From the NCBI RefSeq assembly GCF_001665875.1, contig NZ_LZTA01000008.1, positions 62,001 through 126,000 of the forward strand: a stretch of 64,000 nucleotides of DNA, in the 5' to 3' direction. This DNA comes from Mycobacterium sp. 852002-40037_SCH5390672. Its GTDB lineage: Bacteria > Actinomycetota > Actinomycetes > Mycobacteriales > Mycobacteriaceae. The notes beneath the pieces are model-generated. The model did not search any database and was not told the origin of the DNA. It saw nothing but the letters and a program-made list of their open reading frames with translations. This document shows positions 1 through 8,602 of the stretch, one piece after another; positions within the stretch are counted from its first letter, which is position 1, and every line of letters begins with the position of its first letter. The position numbers were made by a program, and so were the translations under genes.

Positions 1-873
1 GTCGACGACGACCCGCAGGCTTCGCGCGCCCAGATGCGCGAGTCGACGGTGGGATTCCCCGGTCCGCAGATCCACGTCGACGTGGCCGAGCTGTCGCTGC
101 CCGGCCCGGCCGGTGAGATCCCGGCCCGGCACTACCGTCCGGCCGGCGGCGAGGCGGCACCGCTGCTCGTCTTCTACCACGGCGGCGGCTGGTCGATCGG
201 CGATCTGGATACCCACGACAACCTGTGCAGACTGACCTGCCGTGACGCCGGCATCCACGTGTTGTCGATCGACTACCGGCTGGCCCCCGAGCACCCCGCG
301 CCGGCCGCCATCGAGGACGCCTACGCGGCCTTCACCTGGGCCTACGAGCACGCCGGCGAGCTGGGTGCGACGCCAGGGCGGGTCGCGGTCGGCGGGGACA
401 GTGCCGGCGGCAACCTCGCCGCCGTCGTCAGCCAGATCGCGCGCGACGAGGGCGCCGCGGCGCCGGTGCTGCAATGGCTGATCTATCCGCGGACCGACTT
501 CACCGCGCAGACCCGGTCGCTGACCCTGTTCTCGCGCGGCTTCCTGCTGACCAAGCGGGACATCGACTGGTTCGAATCACAGTATCTGCGGCGTTCGAAG
601 CTCGACCGCACCGATCCGCGGGTATCGCCGGCGCTGGCCGAGTCGCTGAGCGAACTGGCGCCCGCGCTGATCGCGGTCGCGGGTTTCGATCCGCTGCGCG
701 ACGAAGGCGAGAGCTACGGCGAGGCGCTGCGGGCCGCTGGGGTCGCGGTCGACCTGCGGTACCTGGGTTCGCTGACCCATGGCTTCGCCAATCTGTTCCA
801 GCTGGGCGGCGACAGCATGGTCGCGACCAGCGAGCTGATTTCGGCCCTGCGTGCACACCTGAGCCGGGTCTGA
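1..873 (+). CDS. lipN: Alpha/beta-hydrolase esterase, LipN-like (5' end outside window)
   Basis: The frame is open from the first base, so the gene starts upstream; about 290 residues are visible and the mycobacterial LipN family is near 376. It belongs to the hormone-sensitive-lipase (GDXG) esterases, which hydrolyse short-chain esters. Visible signatures are the oxyanion-hole HGGG (bases 178-189), the nucleophile elbow GDSAGG (bases 397-414), an acid region with DPLRDEG and a histidine in THGF near the C-terminus, so the catalytic triad looks complete. It is followed by the DsbA-like and VKOR genes as in M. tuberculosis (Rv2970c-Rv2968c). The natural substrate cannot be read from sequence. 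Confidence 0.88.
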   Translation, partial: VDDDPQASRAQMRESTVGFPGPQIHVDVAELSLPGPAGEIPARHYRPAGGEAAPLLVFYHGGGWSIGDLDTHDNLCRLTCRDAGIHVLSIDYRLAPEHPAPAAIEDAYAAFTWAYEHAGELGATPGRVAVGGDSAGGNLAAVVSQIARDEGAAAPVLQWLIYPRTDFTAQTRSLTLFSRGFLLTKRDIDWFESQYLRRSKLDRTDPRVSPALAESLSELAPALIAVAGFDPLRDEGESYGEALRAAGVAVDLRYLGSLTHGFANLFQLGGDSMVATSELISALRAHLSRV

Positions 874-974
874 TTCCGTGAGCGGTCGGCGCCGGTAACC
901 TAAAGGCGCCTCGTCCGATCGCTTTGTCCCCAAACGGGCAGACCGACACCTCGTACCGAAAGATCAGGGAACCT

Positions 975-1742
975 GTGGCCGACAAACCCAAACGTCCCCC
1001 GCGATTCGACATGAAGGCGGCCTCTGGCGGAAAGTCGAACCGACTCGTCCAAATCGGCGGTACCGCCTTCGTGGTGATCTTCGCGGTCGCCCTCGTCTTC
1101 TACATCGTGACCTCGCACCACAAGAAGACCGGCCCCACCGGTGCGGGCGATACGGTGCGGGTGACGTCGAGCAAGCTGATCACCCAGCCCGGCAGCAGCA
1201 ACCCCAAGGCCGTGGTGACCTTCTACGAGGACTTCCTATGCCCGGCCTGCGGTAACTTCGAGCGCACCTTCGGCCCGACGGTGTCCAAGCTCATCGACCT
1301 CGGCGCCATTGCGGCCGACTACTCGATGGTGTCGATCCTCGACAGCTCGAGGAACCAGAACTATTCGTCGCGCGCAGGCGCCGCGGCCCTGTGCGTCGCC
1401 GACGAATCGCAGGACGCGTTCCGGCGTTTCCACTCCGCGTTGTTCAGCACCGACATTCAGCCGAGTGAAACCGGCAAGACCTTCCCGGACAACGCGCGAC
1501 TGATCGAACTGGCCCGCGAGGCCGGTGCGGCGGGCAAGGTGCCGGACTGCATCAACAGCGGCAAGTACCTGTCCAAGGTCACCGGCGAAGCGGCGACCGC
1601 TCATATCAACGCCACGCCGACCATCAAGATCAACGGCGATGACTACGACCCGTCGACACCCGATGCGCTGGTCAACAAGATCAAAGAAATCGTGGGCAAC
1701 ATCCCGGGCATCGACGGCGCGGTCGCGCCGGCCGCCATGTGA
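975..1742 (+). CDS. Membrane-anchored DsbA-like thiol-disulfide oxidoreductase
   Basis: This protein is predicted to put disulfides into exported proteins outside the cytoplasmic membrane. A short basic N-terminus leads into one transmembrane anchor (about residues 29-46), then a thioredoxin-fold domain with the active-site CPAC at 89-92 in a FYEDFLCPACGNFE context. Two later cysteines (in LCVAD and PDCINS) could form the second structural disulfide known in the M. tuberculosis orthologue Rv2969c. The GTG at 975 was chosen because it gives 255 residues, the length I recall for that orthologue; the open frame extends to 924. It overlaps the VKOR gene, which supplies its oxidising equivalents. 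Confidence 0.9.
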   Translation: MADKPKRPPRFDMKAASGGKSNRLVQIGGTAFVVIFAVALVFYIVTSHHKKTGPTGAGDTVRVTSSKLITQPGSSNPKAVVTFYEDFLCPACGNFERTFGPTVSKLIDLGAIAADYSMVSILDSSRNQNYSSRAGAAALCVADESQDAFRRFHSALFSTDIQPSETGKTFPDNARLIELAREAGAAGKVPDCINSGKYLSKVTGEAATAHINATPTIKINGDDYDPSTPDALVNKIKEIVGNIPGIDGAVAPAAM

Positions 1743-2386
1743 CCGGTGCGGTGTCGACGCAAGCCGCCGATCCCACCGGCGACCTGACAGCGGACTCGTC
1801 TCCGGCGGCGCGAGTGCCGGCGCTGAGCGCCTGGTGGGTACTGCTCGCCGGTCTGATCGGCCTGGTCGCATCGATGACGCTGACGGTCGAGAAGATCGAC
1901 ATCCTGGAAAACCCGTCGTACGTCCCGTCCTGCAACATCAACCCGATCCTGTCCTGCGGCTCGGTGATGATCACGGCGCAGGCGTCGCTGCTGGGCTTCC
2001 CGAACCCATTGTTGGGGCTGGTGGCCTTCACCGTGGTGGTCGTCACCGGGCTGCTGGCGCTGGCGAAAGTGACTTTGCCCCAATGGTATTGGGTGGGACT
2101 GACGGTCGGGCTGGTGGTCGGCGCGGTGTTCGTGCACTGGCTGATCTTTCAGAGCCTGTACCGCATCGGCGCCTTGTGCCCGTACTGCATGGCGGTGTGG
2201 GTGATCACCGTGTCACTGCTGGTGGTGGTCGCCTCGATCGCTTATCGCCCGGTGCTGCAGCACCGCCACAGCGGTCCGGGGTGGGTGCTTTTCCAATGGC
2301 GGTGGTCGATCGCCGCATTGTGGTTCACCGCGCTGTTCCTACTGATCATGGCGCGGTTCTGGGACTACTGGTCGACGCTGCTGTAG
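1739..2386 (+). CDS. Vitamin K epoxide reductase family protein (VKOR), DsbB-like
   Basis: An integral membrane protein of about 215 residues that re-oxidises DsbA using quinone in mycobacteria. It has four to five hydrophobic segments. The loop cysteines C65 and C73 (CNINPILSC) and the CPYC centre at 147-150 are all present, so the full electron path seems intact. The GTG start overlaps the stop of the DsbA-like gene by four bases, implying translational coupling; a GTG at 1751 is an alternative start. The pairing with the upstream DsbA-like gene supports the role. Orthologue of Rv2968c. Confidence 0.9.
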   Translation: MTGAVSTQAADPTGDLTADSSPAARVPALSAWWVLLAGLIGLVASMTLTVEKIDILENPSYVPSCNINPILSCGSVMITAQASLLGFPNPLLGLVAFTVVVVTGLLALAKVTLPQWYWVGLTVGLVVGAVFVHWLIFQSLYRIGALCPYCMAVWVITVSLLVVVASIAYRPVLQHRHSGPGWVLFQWRWSIAALWFTALFLLIMARFWDYWSTLL

Positions 2387-2396
2387 GTATCTGCAC

Positions 2397-2951
2397 GTGA
2401 CCCGGATCATTGGCGGCGCGGCCGGGGGCCGTCGCATCGCGGTCCCGCCGCGCGGCACCAGGCCCACCACCGACCGGGTGCGCGAATCGCTCTTCAACAT
2501 CCTGACCGCCCGCCTGGACATGACCGGCCTCACCGTGCTGGACCTCTACGCCGGTTCGGGCGCATTGGGATTGGAGGCGCTCTCACGCGGTGCCGCCGCC
2601 GCGCTCTTCGTGGAGTCGGACCCTCGCACCGGATCCGTCATCGCGCGCAACATCGAAACCGTGGGTCTGCCCGGCGCGACGCTGCGCCGGGCGGCGGTGG
2701 CGAGCGTATTGGCGGCCGGGACCGCGGCCGCGTTCGATCTGGTGCTGGCCGACCCGCCCTACGACGTCGACGCCGCCGAGGTCGAGGCCGTGCTTGCGGC
2801 GTTGCCGGCGCATGGCTGGGTGCACCAGGGCAGCGTTGCGGTGGTGGAGCGTGCGGCCGGCAGCTCACCGCTGAATTGGCCGGCCGGTTGGTCCGTGTGG
2901 CCGCAGCGGATTTACGGCGACACCCGTCTGGAACTGGCCGAGCGTCATTGA
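2397..2951 (+). CDS. rsmD: 16S rRNA m2G966 methyltransferase RsmD
   Basis: Predicted to methylate guanine 966 of 16S rRNA using SAM. The 184-residue protein opens with [12 protein letters not shown], typical of RsmD, has a SAM-binding [16 protein letters not shown] segment (about residues 45-60) and the catalytic DPPYD motif near residue 119. The GTG start at 2397 lies 10 bases after the VKOR stop. It sits before coaD, a very common bacterial pairing (rsmD-coaD). Orthologue of Rv2966c. Nothing unusual is seen in the coding part; the space to coaD holds a tandem repeat. Confidence 0.93.
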   Translation: MTRIIGGAAGGRRIAVPPRGTRPTTDRVRESLFNILTARLDMTGLTVLDLYAGSGALGLEALSRGAAAALFVESDPRTGSVIARNIETVGLPGATLRRAAVASVLAAGTAAAFDLVLADPPYDVDAAEVEAVLAALPAHGWVHQGSVAVVERAAGSSPLNWPAGWSVWPQRIYGDTRLELAERH

Positions 2952-2972
2952 GGCAGGCGTGTACCGTCATTC

Positions 2973-3130
2973 GTCATGGCGCCGCTTTCAGCATCGCTTC
3001 GCTCTGCATCGTCGCGACGCGTGTCATGGCGCCGCTTTTCAGCATTGCTTCACTCTGCATCGTCGCGACGCGTGTCATGGCGTCGCTTTTCAGCATTGCT
3101 TCGCTCTGCATCGTCGCGACGCGTGTCATG
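2973..3130 (+). repeat. MIRU-like tandem repeat, three 50-51 bp units plus a partial fourth
   Basis: Units start at 2973, 3023 and 3074, and a partial copy starts at 3125. Each begins GTCATGGCG and contains CTCTGCATCGTCGCGACGCG. Unit 1 lacks one T of a TTTT run and single substitutions separate the copies. Unit length, the CATGGCGCCGCT...CTCTGCATCGTCGC wording and the intergenic site recall the mycobacterial interspersed repetitive units (MIRUs) of M. tuberculosis. A frame stays open through it, as in MIRUs, but nothing indicates a protein. Copy number may vary between strains. Confidence 0.85.
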
Positions 3131-3174
3131 ATCGTTGACGTACGGAGACCACCCGCTGGCATCGGAGCGCCCGC

Positions 3175-3657
3175 GTGACGGGCGCGGTGTGCCCGGGTTC
3201 GTTCGACCCGGTGACGTTGGGCCACATCGACGTCTTTGAGCGCGCGTCGGCTCAGTTCGACGAGGTGGTGGTGGCGATCCTGACCAACCCCGCCAAAAAG
3301 GGCATGTTCGACCTCGACGAGCGGATCGCGATGATCAACGAATCGACGGCGCACCTGTCCAATCTGCGGGTGGAAGCCGGACAAGGTCTGGTCGTCGACT
3401 TCGTCAGGTCGCGGGGCATGACCGCCATCGTCAAGGGGCTGCGCACCGGCACCGATTTCGAATACGAGCTGCAGATGGCGCAGATGAACAAACACGTCGC
3501 CGGTGTGGACACCTTTTTCGTCGCGACCGCCCCGCGCTATTCGTTCGTGTCCTCGTCGCTGGCCAAAGAGGTCGCGATGCTCGGTGGTGACGTGTCCGAA
3601 CTGCTGCCCGAACCGGTCAACCGTCGCTTGCGCGAAAGGCTTTCGGGCCGGCCCTGA
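3175..3657 (+). CDS. coaD: Phosphopantetheine adenylyltransferase
   Basis: Catalyses the fourth step of coenzyme A synthesis, 4'-phosphopantetheine plus ATP to dephospho-CoA. The 160-residue cytoplasmic protein has the nucleotidyltransferase signature [11 protein letters not shown] at residues 6-16 and the late motif [14 protein letters not shown], which corresponds to the ISSTxxR-type loop. The length is normal for the family. The GTG start at 3175 follows the MIRU-like array. Orthologue of Rv2965c. In M. tuberculosis the next gene region contains purU; here a thiamine-diphosphate enzyme follows instead. Confidence 0.96.
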   Translation: MTGAVCPGSFDPVTLGHIDVFERASAQFDEVVVAILTNPAKKGMFDLDERIAMINESTAHLSNLRVEAGQGLVVDFVRSRGMTAIVKGLRTGTDFEYELQMAQMNKHVAGVDTFFVATAPRYSFVSSSLAKEVAMLGGDVSELLPEPVNRRLRERLSGRP

Positions 3658-3837
3658 AGGGGCCGATGGGCCGCTGAAACCCTTGCGCGGCAAGCCCTTC
3701 GACGAAGCCGGTGCCGACCTGGAGTGAATCCAGTCCACCGGAAATGGTCACGGACGCCCACGCAGAACGTATCTTGAAGATCTGATCTGCAGGAGGGGGT
3801 ACGCGAGGTCGCCGACGTCGATAGGAGAACGGCAACC

Positions 3838-5547
3838 ATGACGGTAGACAATCTGTTCGACGTACCCGAGGCCGCGGCCGATCTGGTCGCGCTGCTCGCC
3901 GACGAGGGGGTCGCGCACTTCTTCATCAACCCCGGAACCGATTCCGCGCCGATCCAGGAGGCGCTGGCGGCGGCGCGCGCCGCCGGCACGCCGAGCCCGC
4001 AGGCGGTGTTGTGCGTGCACGAGAGCATCGCCCTGGCGGCGGCCATCGGCCACCACATGGCCAGCGGCCGCCCCCAGGCGGTCATGGTGCACGTCGATGC
4101 CGGGACGCTGAACCTGGGCTGCCAACTGCACAACGCGCAGCGCAACGGGACTCCGGTGGTGTTGTTCGCCGGGCGGACGCCTTACAGTTCGGCGGCGCAG
4201 GTGCGCGGTCACCGCGATACCTACATCCATTGGCAGCAGGAGCAACTCGACCAGCCGGGCGTGGTGCGCAACTACGCCAAGTGGCACATGGAGGTTCCCC
4301 GCGGCCGCGAGCTGGCCCCCATCGTCCGCCGGGCGTTCCAGGTCGCCCAATCCTGCCCGTGCGGCCCCGCCTACGTGATGCTGCCGCGAGAGGCGTTGAT
4401 GGAGCACGGCGTCGGTGCCCTGCCGCGCAGGCTGCCGCCGGCCATACCGCCCGGTCCCGATCCGGGTGCGCTGGGACGCTTGGCGGGGATCCTGGTGGCG
4501 GGCAAGCGGCTTGTCATCGTCACCGCCAGGACCGCTGCCGACCCGGGGACCGCGGCCGTGCTGGGCCGCATCGCGGAGTTGCTCGGTGCGCCGGTGATCG
4601 ATCAGGGAGACCGCGCCAATTTGCCGTTGGGGCATCCGTTGCACGTGGTGGGCGACGCGGCGCCGCTGGAAAACGCCGACACCGTGCTGCTGTTGGACTC
4701 CGAAGTGCCCTGGGTGCCTGCGCAGCTGGCCCCGCCCGCGGATGCGCGCGTGGTGCAGATAGACGGCGATCCGGTCAAACCGAGCATGCCGTTGTGGTCC
4801 TATCCGGTCGAGGTCGCGTTGACCGCCGACACCCGCGTGGCGCTGGTGCTGCTCGAGCAGACCCTGTTGCGGCTCGCGACCGACGAGCTACGGGAGAAGT
4901 GGGCCGCACGCAGGCAGACGGCCGAGGCCGACATCGCCGGAAGCGACCGGGAAGCGATGCGCCGGGCCGCCTCCGATCGCCCGGCCGACGCACCCGACGC
5001 GATGCTGGCCGCGCTCAACCGCGCCTTGCCCGACGACGCGGTGGTGGTTCAGGAGGCCGTGACCAACCGGCCAGCCGTGGCCCGGCAGGTGCGGCGGCCG
5101 CCGGGACACTTCTTCGACACGGGCGCACCGGCATTGGGCTGGGCGCTCGGCGGCGCCTTCGGGGTAAAGCTTGCCCGGCCCGACGCGCCCGTCGTCGCCA
5201 TATGCGGTGACGGATCGTTTCACTTCGGCGTGCCCACCGCCGCGTTGTGGTCGGCGCATCGCCATGGTGCGGCCTTCGTGACGGTCGTCTTGAACAACCA
5301 GTCGTATCTGGCCTCCAAGTTGCCGGTCATCGGGTTGTACCCGAATGGAGTGTCGGTGCGGGAGAACGACTTTCCCGAGACACGGCTCACCCCGGACACC
5401 GACTACGCCGCCCTGGCCACGGCCTGCGGGGGTAGCGGACGCGCCGTGCACACGCCGGCGGAGATGAGCGAGGCCGTCGAATGGGCGCTCGCCGAGGCCG
5501 ACCAGGGGCGTTGCGTAGTGCTGGACGTGCGGTTGCCGCAACCCTGA
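3838..5547 (+). CDS. Thiamine-diphosphate-dependent enzyme, acetolactate synthase / benzoylformate decarboxylase-like
   Basis: A 569-residue protein with the three-domain ThDP architecture. The N-terminal pyrimidine-binding domain carries the likely catalytic glutamate in CVHESIA (about residue 61). A central nucleotide-like domain follows. The C-terminal pyrophosphate domain holds CGDGSFHFG (about 458-466) and, 29 residues after its GDG, the LNNQSY that binds the metal. AGGAGA lies 10 bases before the ATG. The substrate is unknown: the family includes acetolactate synthases, decarboxylases and lyases, and the residues I can see do not decide. No regulatory subunit gene is adjacent, which weakens an acetolactate synthase role. 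It occupies the place where M. tuberculosis has purU, so it looks like lineage-specific gain or replacement. Confidence 0.8.
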   Translation: MTVDNLFDVPEAAADLVALLADEGVAHFFINPGTDSAPIQEALAAARAAGTPSPQAVLCVHESIALAAAIGHHMASGRPQAVMVHVDAGTLNLGCQLHNAQRNGTPVVLFAGRTPYSSAAQVRGHRDTYIHWQQEQLDQPGVVRNYAKWHMEVPRGRELAPIVRRAFQVAQSCPCGPAYVMLPREALMEHGVGALPRRLPPAIPPGPDPGALGRLAGILVAGKRLVIVTARTAADPGTAAVLGRIAELLGAPVIDQGDRANLPLGHPLHVVGDAAPLENADTVLLLDSEVPWVPAQLAPPADARVVQIDGDPVKPSMPLWSYPVEVALTADTRVALVLLEQTLLRLATDELREKWAARRQTAEADIAGSDREAMRRAASDRPADAPDAMLAALNRALPDDAVVVQEAVTNRPAVARQVRRPPGHFFDTGAPALGWALGGAFGVKLARPDAPVVAICGDGSFHFGVPTAALWSAHRHGAAFVTVVLNNQSYLASKLPVIGLYPNGVSVRENDFPETRLTPDTDYAALATACGGSGRAVHTPAEMSEAVEWALAEADQGRCVVLDVRLPQP

Positions 5548-5553
5548 GCCGGG

Positions 5554-6720
5554 TCAGTGCTGATGCTCGGGTTGGCCGGTGCCGGGGGAGCCGCCCATCA
5601 TCCGCACCATCGGCAGACCTCCGGACGTGATGAACCGTGCGATCAGGATGGCCGCGAGCACCAGGAAGGCGATATTGAGCCAGGTCGTGTAGTTCCAGGA
5701 GATCGACGCCTCGATCACCGTCGCGTTGCGCTGCCTGGGAATGAGACGGGTTGTGCCGAAGATCAATTCGACCAGATACCCGGCGGCGACCATCGCGGCG
5801 TAGAAGGTGCCCAGCAACGTCAGCATCATTTTGGTGCCGTAGTACTTGCGGTAGATATTCAGGATCGGAAGGATCAACAGGTCGGCGTAGATGAAGGCGA
5901 TGACGCCGCCGAAGCTGATGCCTCCGTTCCACAACACCGCGGCCAGCGGGACGTTGCCGATGGAGCACACGAACGACACCATCGCCACGATGGGCCCCAC
6001 GATCGGTCCCCATAGCGCCGAGAGACCCGCGTGATCGGCCAAAAAGAAGGTCTGCCAAAACTTTTCGGGTACCCATGCGGCGACGGCGCCCGCGATCAAC
6101 AAGCCCAGGACGAGGTCGCGCAGGATCGCCAACCACTCCATCACGAACACGTGGGAAACCGAGGTGAGGCCCGCCGGGGAGAACAGCCGTCGCCAGAACG
6201 AGCCGTCCCCTTGGATGGACATGTCCATGGCGGCATGGCCTTCCATCGAGCCGGCGATGCCCCGCTCGGCCTGCTCGCGGGCGGCGTCGACGAGCCGCGA
6301 ACGCACGAACAGCCGGAACAAGACGGCCAGCACGATGATCATCAGTGGTCCGCCAACGAATTCGGCGGCGGTGAATTGCCAGCCCATCAACAGCGCCAGG
6401 ATGATGCCCAATTCCACCACCAGGTTGGTGGAACCGATTTCGAAGGCCATCGCGGCGGTGAAGCTGGCGCCCTTGCGAAACAGCGATCGCGCCAACGCCA
6501 CCGCGGCGTACGAGCACGACGACGATGCCGCTCCCAGCCCCGCGGAGACCGCCAGGGTGCGCGGGCGATCATCACCCATCAGCGACACGATTGTCGAGCG
6601 ACGCACCACGGCCTGCACCACCGCCGAGAGGGCGAAGCCCAAGATCAGCGCCCACAAAATTTCCCACGTCATCGATCCCGCGAGCGTCAAAGCGTGCCCG
6701 ATCGCTGATAGCACCGTCAC
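5554..6720 (-). CDS. Integral membrane permease (ArsP/DUF318 family), copper-regulon type, Rv2963-like
   Basis: A polytopic protein of 388 residues with about eight hydrophobic segments in two related halves (GSTNLVVELG in the first, CSIGNVPLAAVLWNGG in the second), as in the PF03773 permeases. The start is set at GTG 6720 because AGGAGG ends five bases upstream; the open frame continues to 7101 without support. A Met/His-bearing loop (MEGHAAMDM) and the C-terminus (RMMGG...EHQH) could touch metal, which is an inference. The orthologue Rv2963 belongs to the RicR copper-responsive regulon of M. tuberculosis, and a matching palindrome lies upstream. The transported species is not established. 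Confidence 0.85.
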   Translation of the reverse strand: MTVLSAIGHALTLAGSMTWEILWALILGFALSAVVQAVVRRSTIVSLMGDDRPRTLAVSAGLGAASSSCSYAAVALARSLFRKGASFTAAMAFEIGSTNLVVELGIILALLMGWQFTAAEFVGGPLMIIVLAVLFRLFVRSRLVDAAREQAERGIAGSMEGHAAMDMSIQGDGSFWRRLFSPAGLTSVSHVFVMEWLAILRDLVLGLLIAGAVAAWVPEKFWQTFFLADHAGLSALWGPIVGPIVAMVSFVCSIGNVPLAAVLWNGGISFGGVIAFIYADLLILPILNIYRKYYGTKMMLTLLGTFYAAMVAAGYLVELIFGTTRLIPRQRNATVIEASISWNYTTWLNIAFLVLAAILIARFITSGGLPMVRMMGGSPGTGQPEHQH

Positions 6721-6776
6721 TGTGTCCTCCTGCGGTAAACCATTCGCTTCGGCGGCGGCTGCGTCCAATCGTGGAG

Positions 6777-6795
6777 TATACCCCCATGGGGTATA
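6777..6795. promoter_or_regulatory. RicR/CsoR-type operator palindrome
   Basis: A perfect inverted repeat TATACCCC-CAT-GGGGTATA lies 57 bases upstream of the permease GTG, where an operator overlapping the promoter would be expected. CsoR-family repressors (CsoR, RicR) bind palindromes of the form TACCC...GGGTA and release on Cu(I). The M. tuberculosis orthologue of the downstream gene is in the RicR regulon, so copper-induced expression is the best reading. Binding itself is inferred. Confidence 0.8.
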
Positions 6796-7197
6796 GGGAC
6801 GGGCGAAGCGTCGCCGCATTTGCAAGACTCCACCCCGCGTGGAGGACGGTCGAGGTAGTGCCTTTACCGCCCGGGACCTAGAATCGCTGGCAAATAGCCG
6901 GGCCCCGGCGTGTCGACGCAAACCTCGGGCCCTGCGCCCGTCCCGCACCGGCGGGGCCCCGGCGATGAATATGGATGAACCACCTCGCGCGGCCGTCGCG
7001 GTCGCGGTAACAGCGTGAATGGGCGCTTCTGATGACACTGGATTCCAGCGGTCGAGCCGAAAACGGCGCGCCGGGGCCTCTGAGGCGCCTCGAATGGGCA
7101 AATACCCGACACACCGGCGTCGCCACCACTGTCACAGGGACAACACCAGGCACACTGGTAACAACAGGATCTTTGCAGACGCCAGGAGGGTGTGGCC
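6796..7197. other. Intergenic junction between the permease and sepIVA; DIM/PGL cluster absent here
   Basis: About 400 bases with no convincing gene; open frames here are short and lack mycobacterial codon pattern. It holds the divergent upstream regions of the permease and sepIVA, a small inverted repeat ACCAG-GCACA-CTGGT around 7146-7160 and the sepIVA ribosome-binding site at 7184-7189. In M. tuberculosis the homologues of the two flanking genes are separated by roughly 50 kb carrying tesA, the pps, mas and drr genes. No remnant of those genes was seen. Confidence 0.6.
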
Positions 7198-7935
7198 GTG
7201 TACCGAGTCTTTGAGGCGCTGGACGAACTCAGCGCCATCGTGGAAGAAGCCCGTGGCGTTCCGATGACGGCCGGCTGCGTGGTGCCACGCGGCGACGTGC
7301 TGGAACTGGTCGATGACATCAAAGATGCAATTCCGGGTGAACTGGATGACGCGCAGGACGTGCTGGACGCGCGCGATTCCATGCTGCAGGACGCCAAGGC
7401 GCACTCCGAGTCCATGGTGTCCTCGGCGACCACCGAGTCGGAGTCGATGCTCAACCACGCCCGCGCGGAGGCTGACCGGCTGCTGTCCGACGCCAAGGCG
7501 CAAGCCGACCGGATGGTGAGCGAAGCGCGTCAGCACAGCGAGCGGATGGTCGGGGAGGCCCGCGAAGAGTCGATGCGCATCGCCACGGCGGCCAAGCGCG
7601 AGTACGAGGCCAGCGTCGGTCGCGCCCAGGCCGAAGCCGACCGGCTGCTGGAAAACGGCAATATCTCCTACGAGAAAGCCGTGCAAGAGGGCATCAAGGA
7701 GCAGCAGCGCCTGGTATCGCAGAACAGCGTGGTGGAGGCGGCCAACGCCGAGGCCACGCGGCTCATCGACTCGGCGCACGCCGAGGCGGATCGGTTGCGC
7801 GGCGAGTGCGACATCTACGTCGACAACAAGCTCGCCGAGTTCGAGGAATTCCTCAACGGCACTCTGCGGTCGGTCGGGCGCGGTCGTCATCAATTGCGGA
7901 CGGCCGCCGGAACCCACGACTACGCGGTGCGCTAG
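7198..7935 (+). CDS. sepIVA: Septation protein SepIVA (DivIVA-like coiled coil)
   Basis: An essential cytoplasmic division factor of mycobacteria that acts at the septum and in polar growth. The start GTG at 7198 gives 245 residues, as in Rv2927c, with AGGAGG ending eight bases upstream; the in-frame GTG at 7192 would sit two bases from that site. After a DivIVA-type N-terminus (residues 1-60) a long coiled coil runs from about 60 to 220, rich in repeated AEADRL, AHAEADRL and ARQHSERM blocks. The C-terminus ends GTHDYAVR. It is transcribed toward the DUF177-rnc-mutM genes. Confidence 0.95.
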   Translation: MYRVFEALDELSAIVEEARGVPMTAGCVVPRGDVLELVDDIKDAIPGELDDAQDVLDARDSMLQDAKAHSESMVSSATTESESMLNHARAEADRLLSDAKAQADRMVSEARQHSERMVGEAREESMRIATAAKREYEASVGRAQAEADRLLENGNISYEKAVQEGIKEQQRLVSQNSVVEAANAEATRLIDSAHAEADRLRGECDIYVDNKLAEFEEFLNGTLRSVGRGRHQLRTAAGTHDYAVR

Positions 7936-8002
7936 CCCGTCGAGGCTGTTTGCCGGGCGGCCTCGCCTGGAATTATGCGGTCGGCGCCGTAGGATTTCCG
8001 AT

Positions 8003-8602
8003 ATGACGCGGCAGCACAGCAGATCATCGGCCCGCGGCGCAGCGTCACGGCCTGCTGGGCCGATGGCGTTCGATATCACCAGACTCGGGCGGCGCCCCGG
8101 GGCAATGGTGACCCTGCGGAGAACCGTGTCCAGTCCGTCACGCATCGGACTGGACATGGTCGCGATCGAGGCCGGCGCCCCACTCGAGCTGGACTTACAG
8201 GTTCAATCGGTATCCGAAGGCGTCCTGGTGACCGGGACGGTGACCGCTCCCACCGCCGGCGAGTGTTCGCGTTGCCTGACTAAGCTCGAGGGCCACGTGC
8301 AGGTGCGGCTGACCGAACTGTTCGCCTACCCGGACAGCACCACCGAGGCGACCACCGAGGAAGACGAGGTGGGCCACATCGTCGACGACACCATCGACCT
8401 GCAGCAGTCCATCGTCGACGCCGTGGGACTGGAACTTCCGTTCTCGCCCGTGTGCACCCCGGACTGCCCGGGGCTGTGCCCCGAATGCGGTGTAGCGCTG
8501 GCGGCCGAGCCTGGCCATCAGCACGATCGCATCGATCCGCGGTGGGCGAAGTTGGCGGGCATCTTCACCGCCGAGTCGGACGAGTCGCGGAGTGAGCGGT
8601 GA
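8003..8602 (+). CDS. YceD/DUF177 family protein
   Basis: A 199-residue protein of the DUF177 family, members of which are linked to 23S rRNA accumulation in plants and bacteria; its biochemical role here is unknown. Features are the [11 protein letters not shown] segment near the start, a CSRC-type pair ([10 protein letters not shown]) and a probable zinc-binding cluster [13 protein letters not shown] with spacing C-x3-C-x3-C-x2-C. The ATG at 8003 was used; the ATG at 8063 (MAFDITRL) is a possible internal start. It overlaps rnc by four bases, a conserved order (Rv2926c-rnc-mutM). In many bacteria the same family precedes rpmF; no rpmF is present here. Confidence 0.85.
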   Translation: MTRQHSRSSARGAASRPAGPMAFDITRLGRRPGAMVTLRRTVSSPSRIGLDMVAIEAGAPLELDLQVQSVSEGVLVTGTVTAPTAGECSRCLTKLEGHVQVRLTELFAYPDSTTEATTEEDEVGHIVDDTIDLQQSIVDAVGLELPFSPVCTPDCPGLCPECGVALAAEPGHQHDRIDPRWAKLAGIFTAESDESRSER

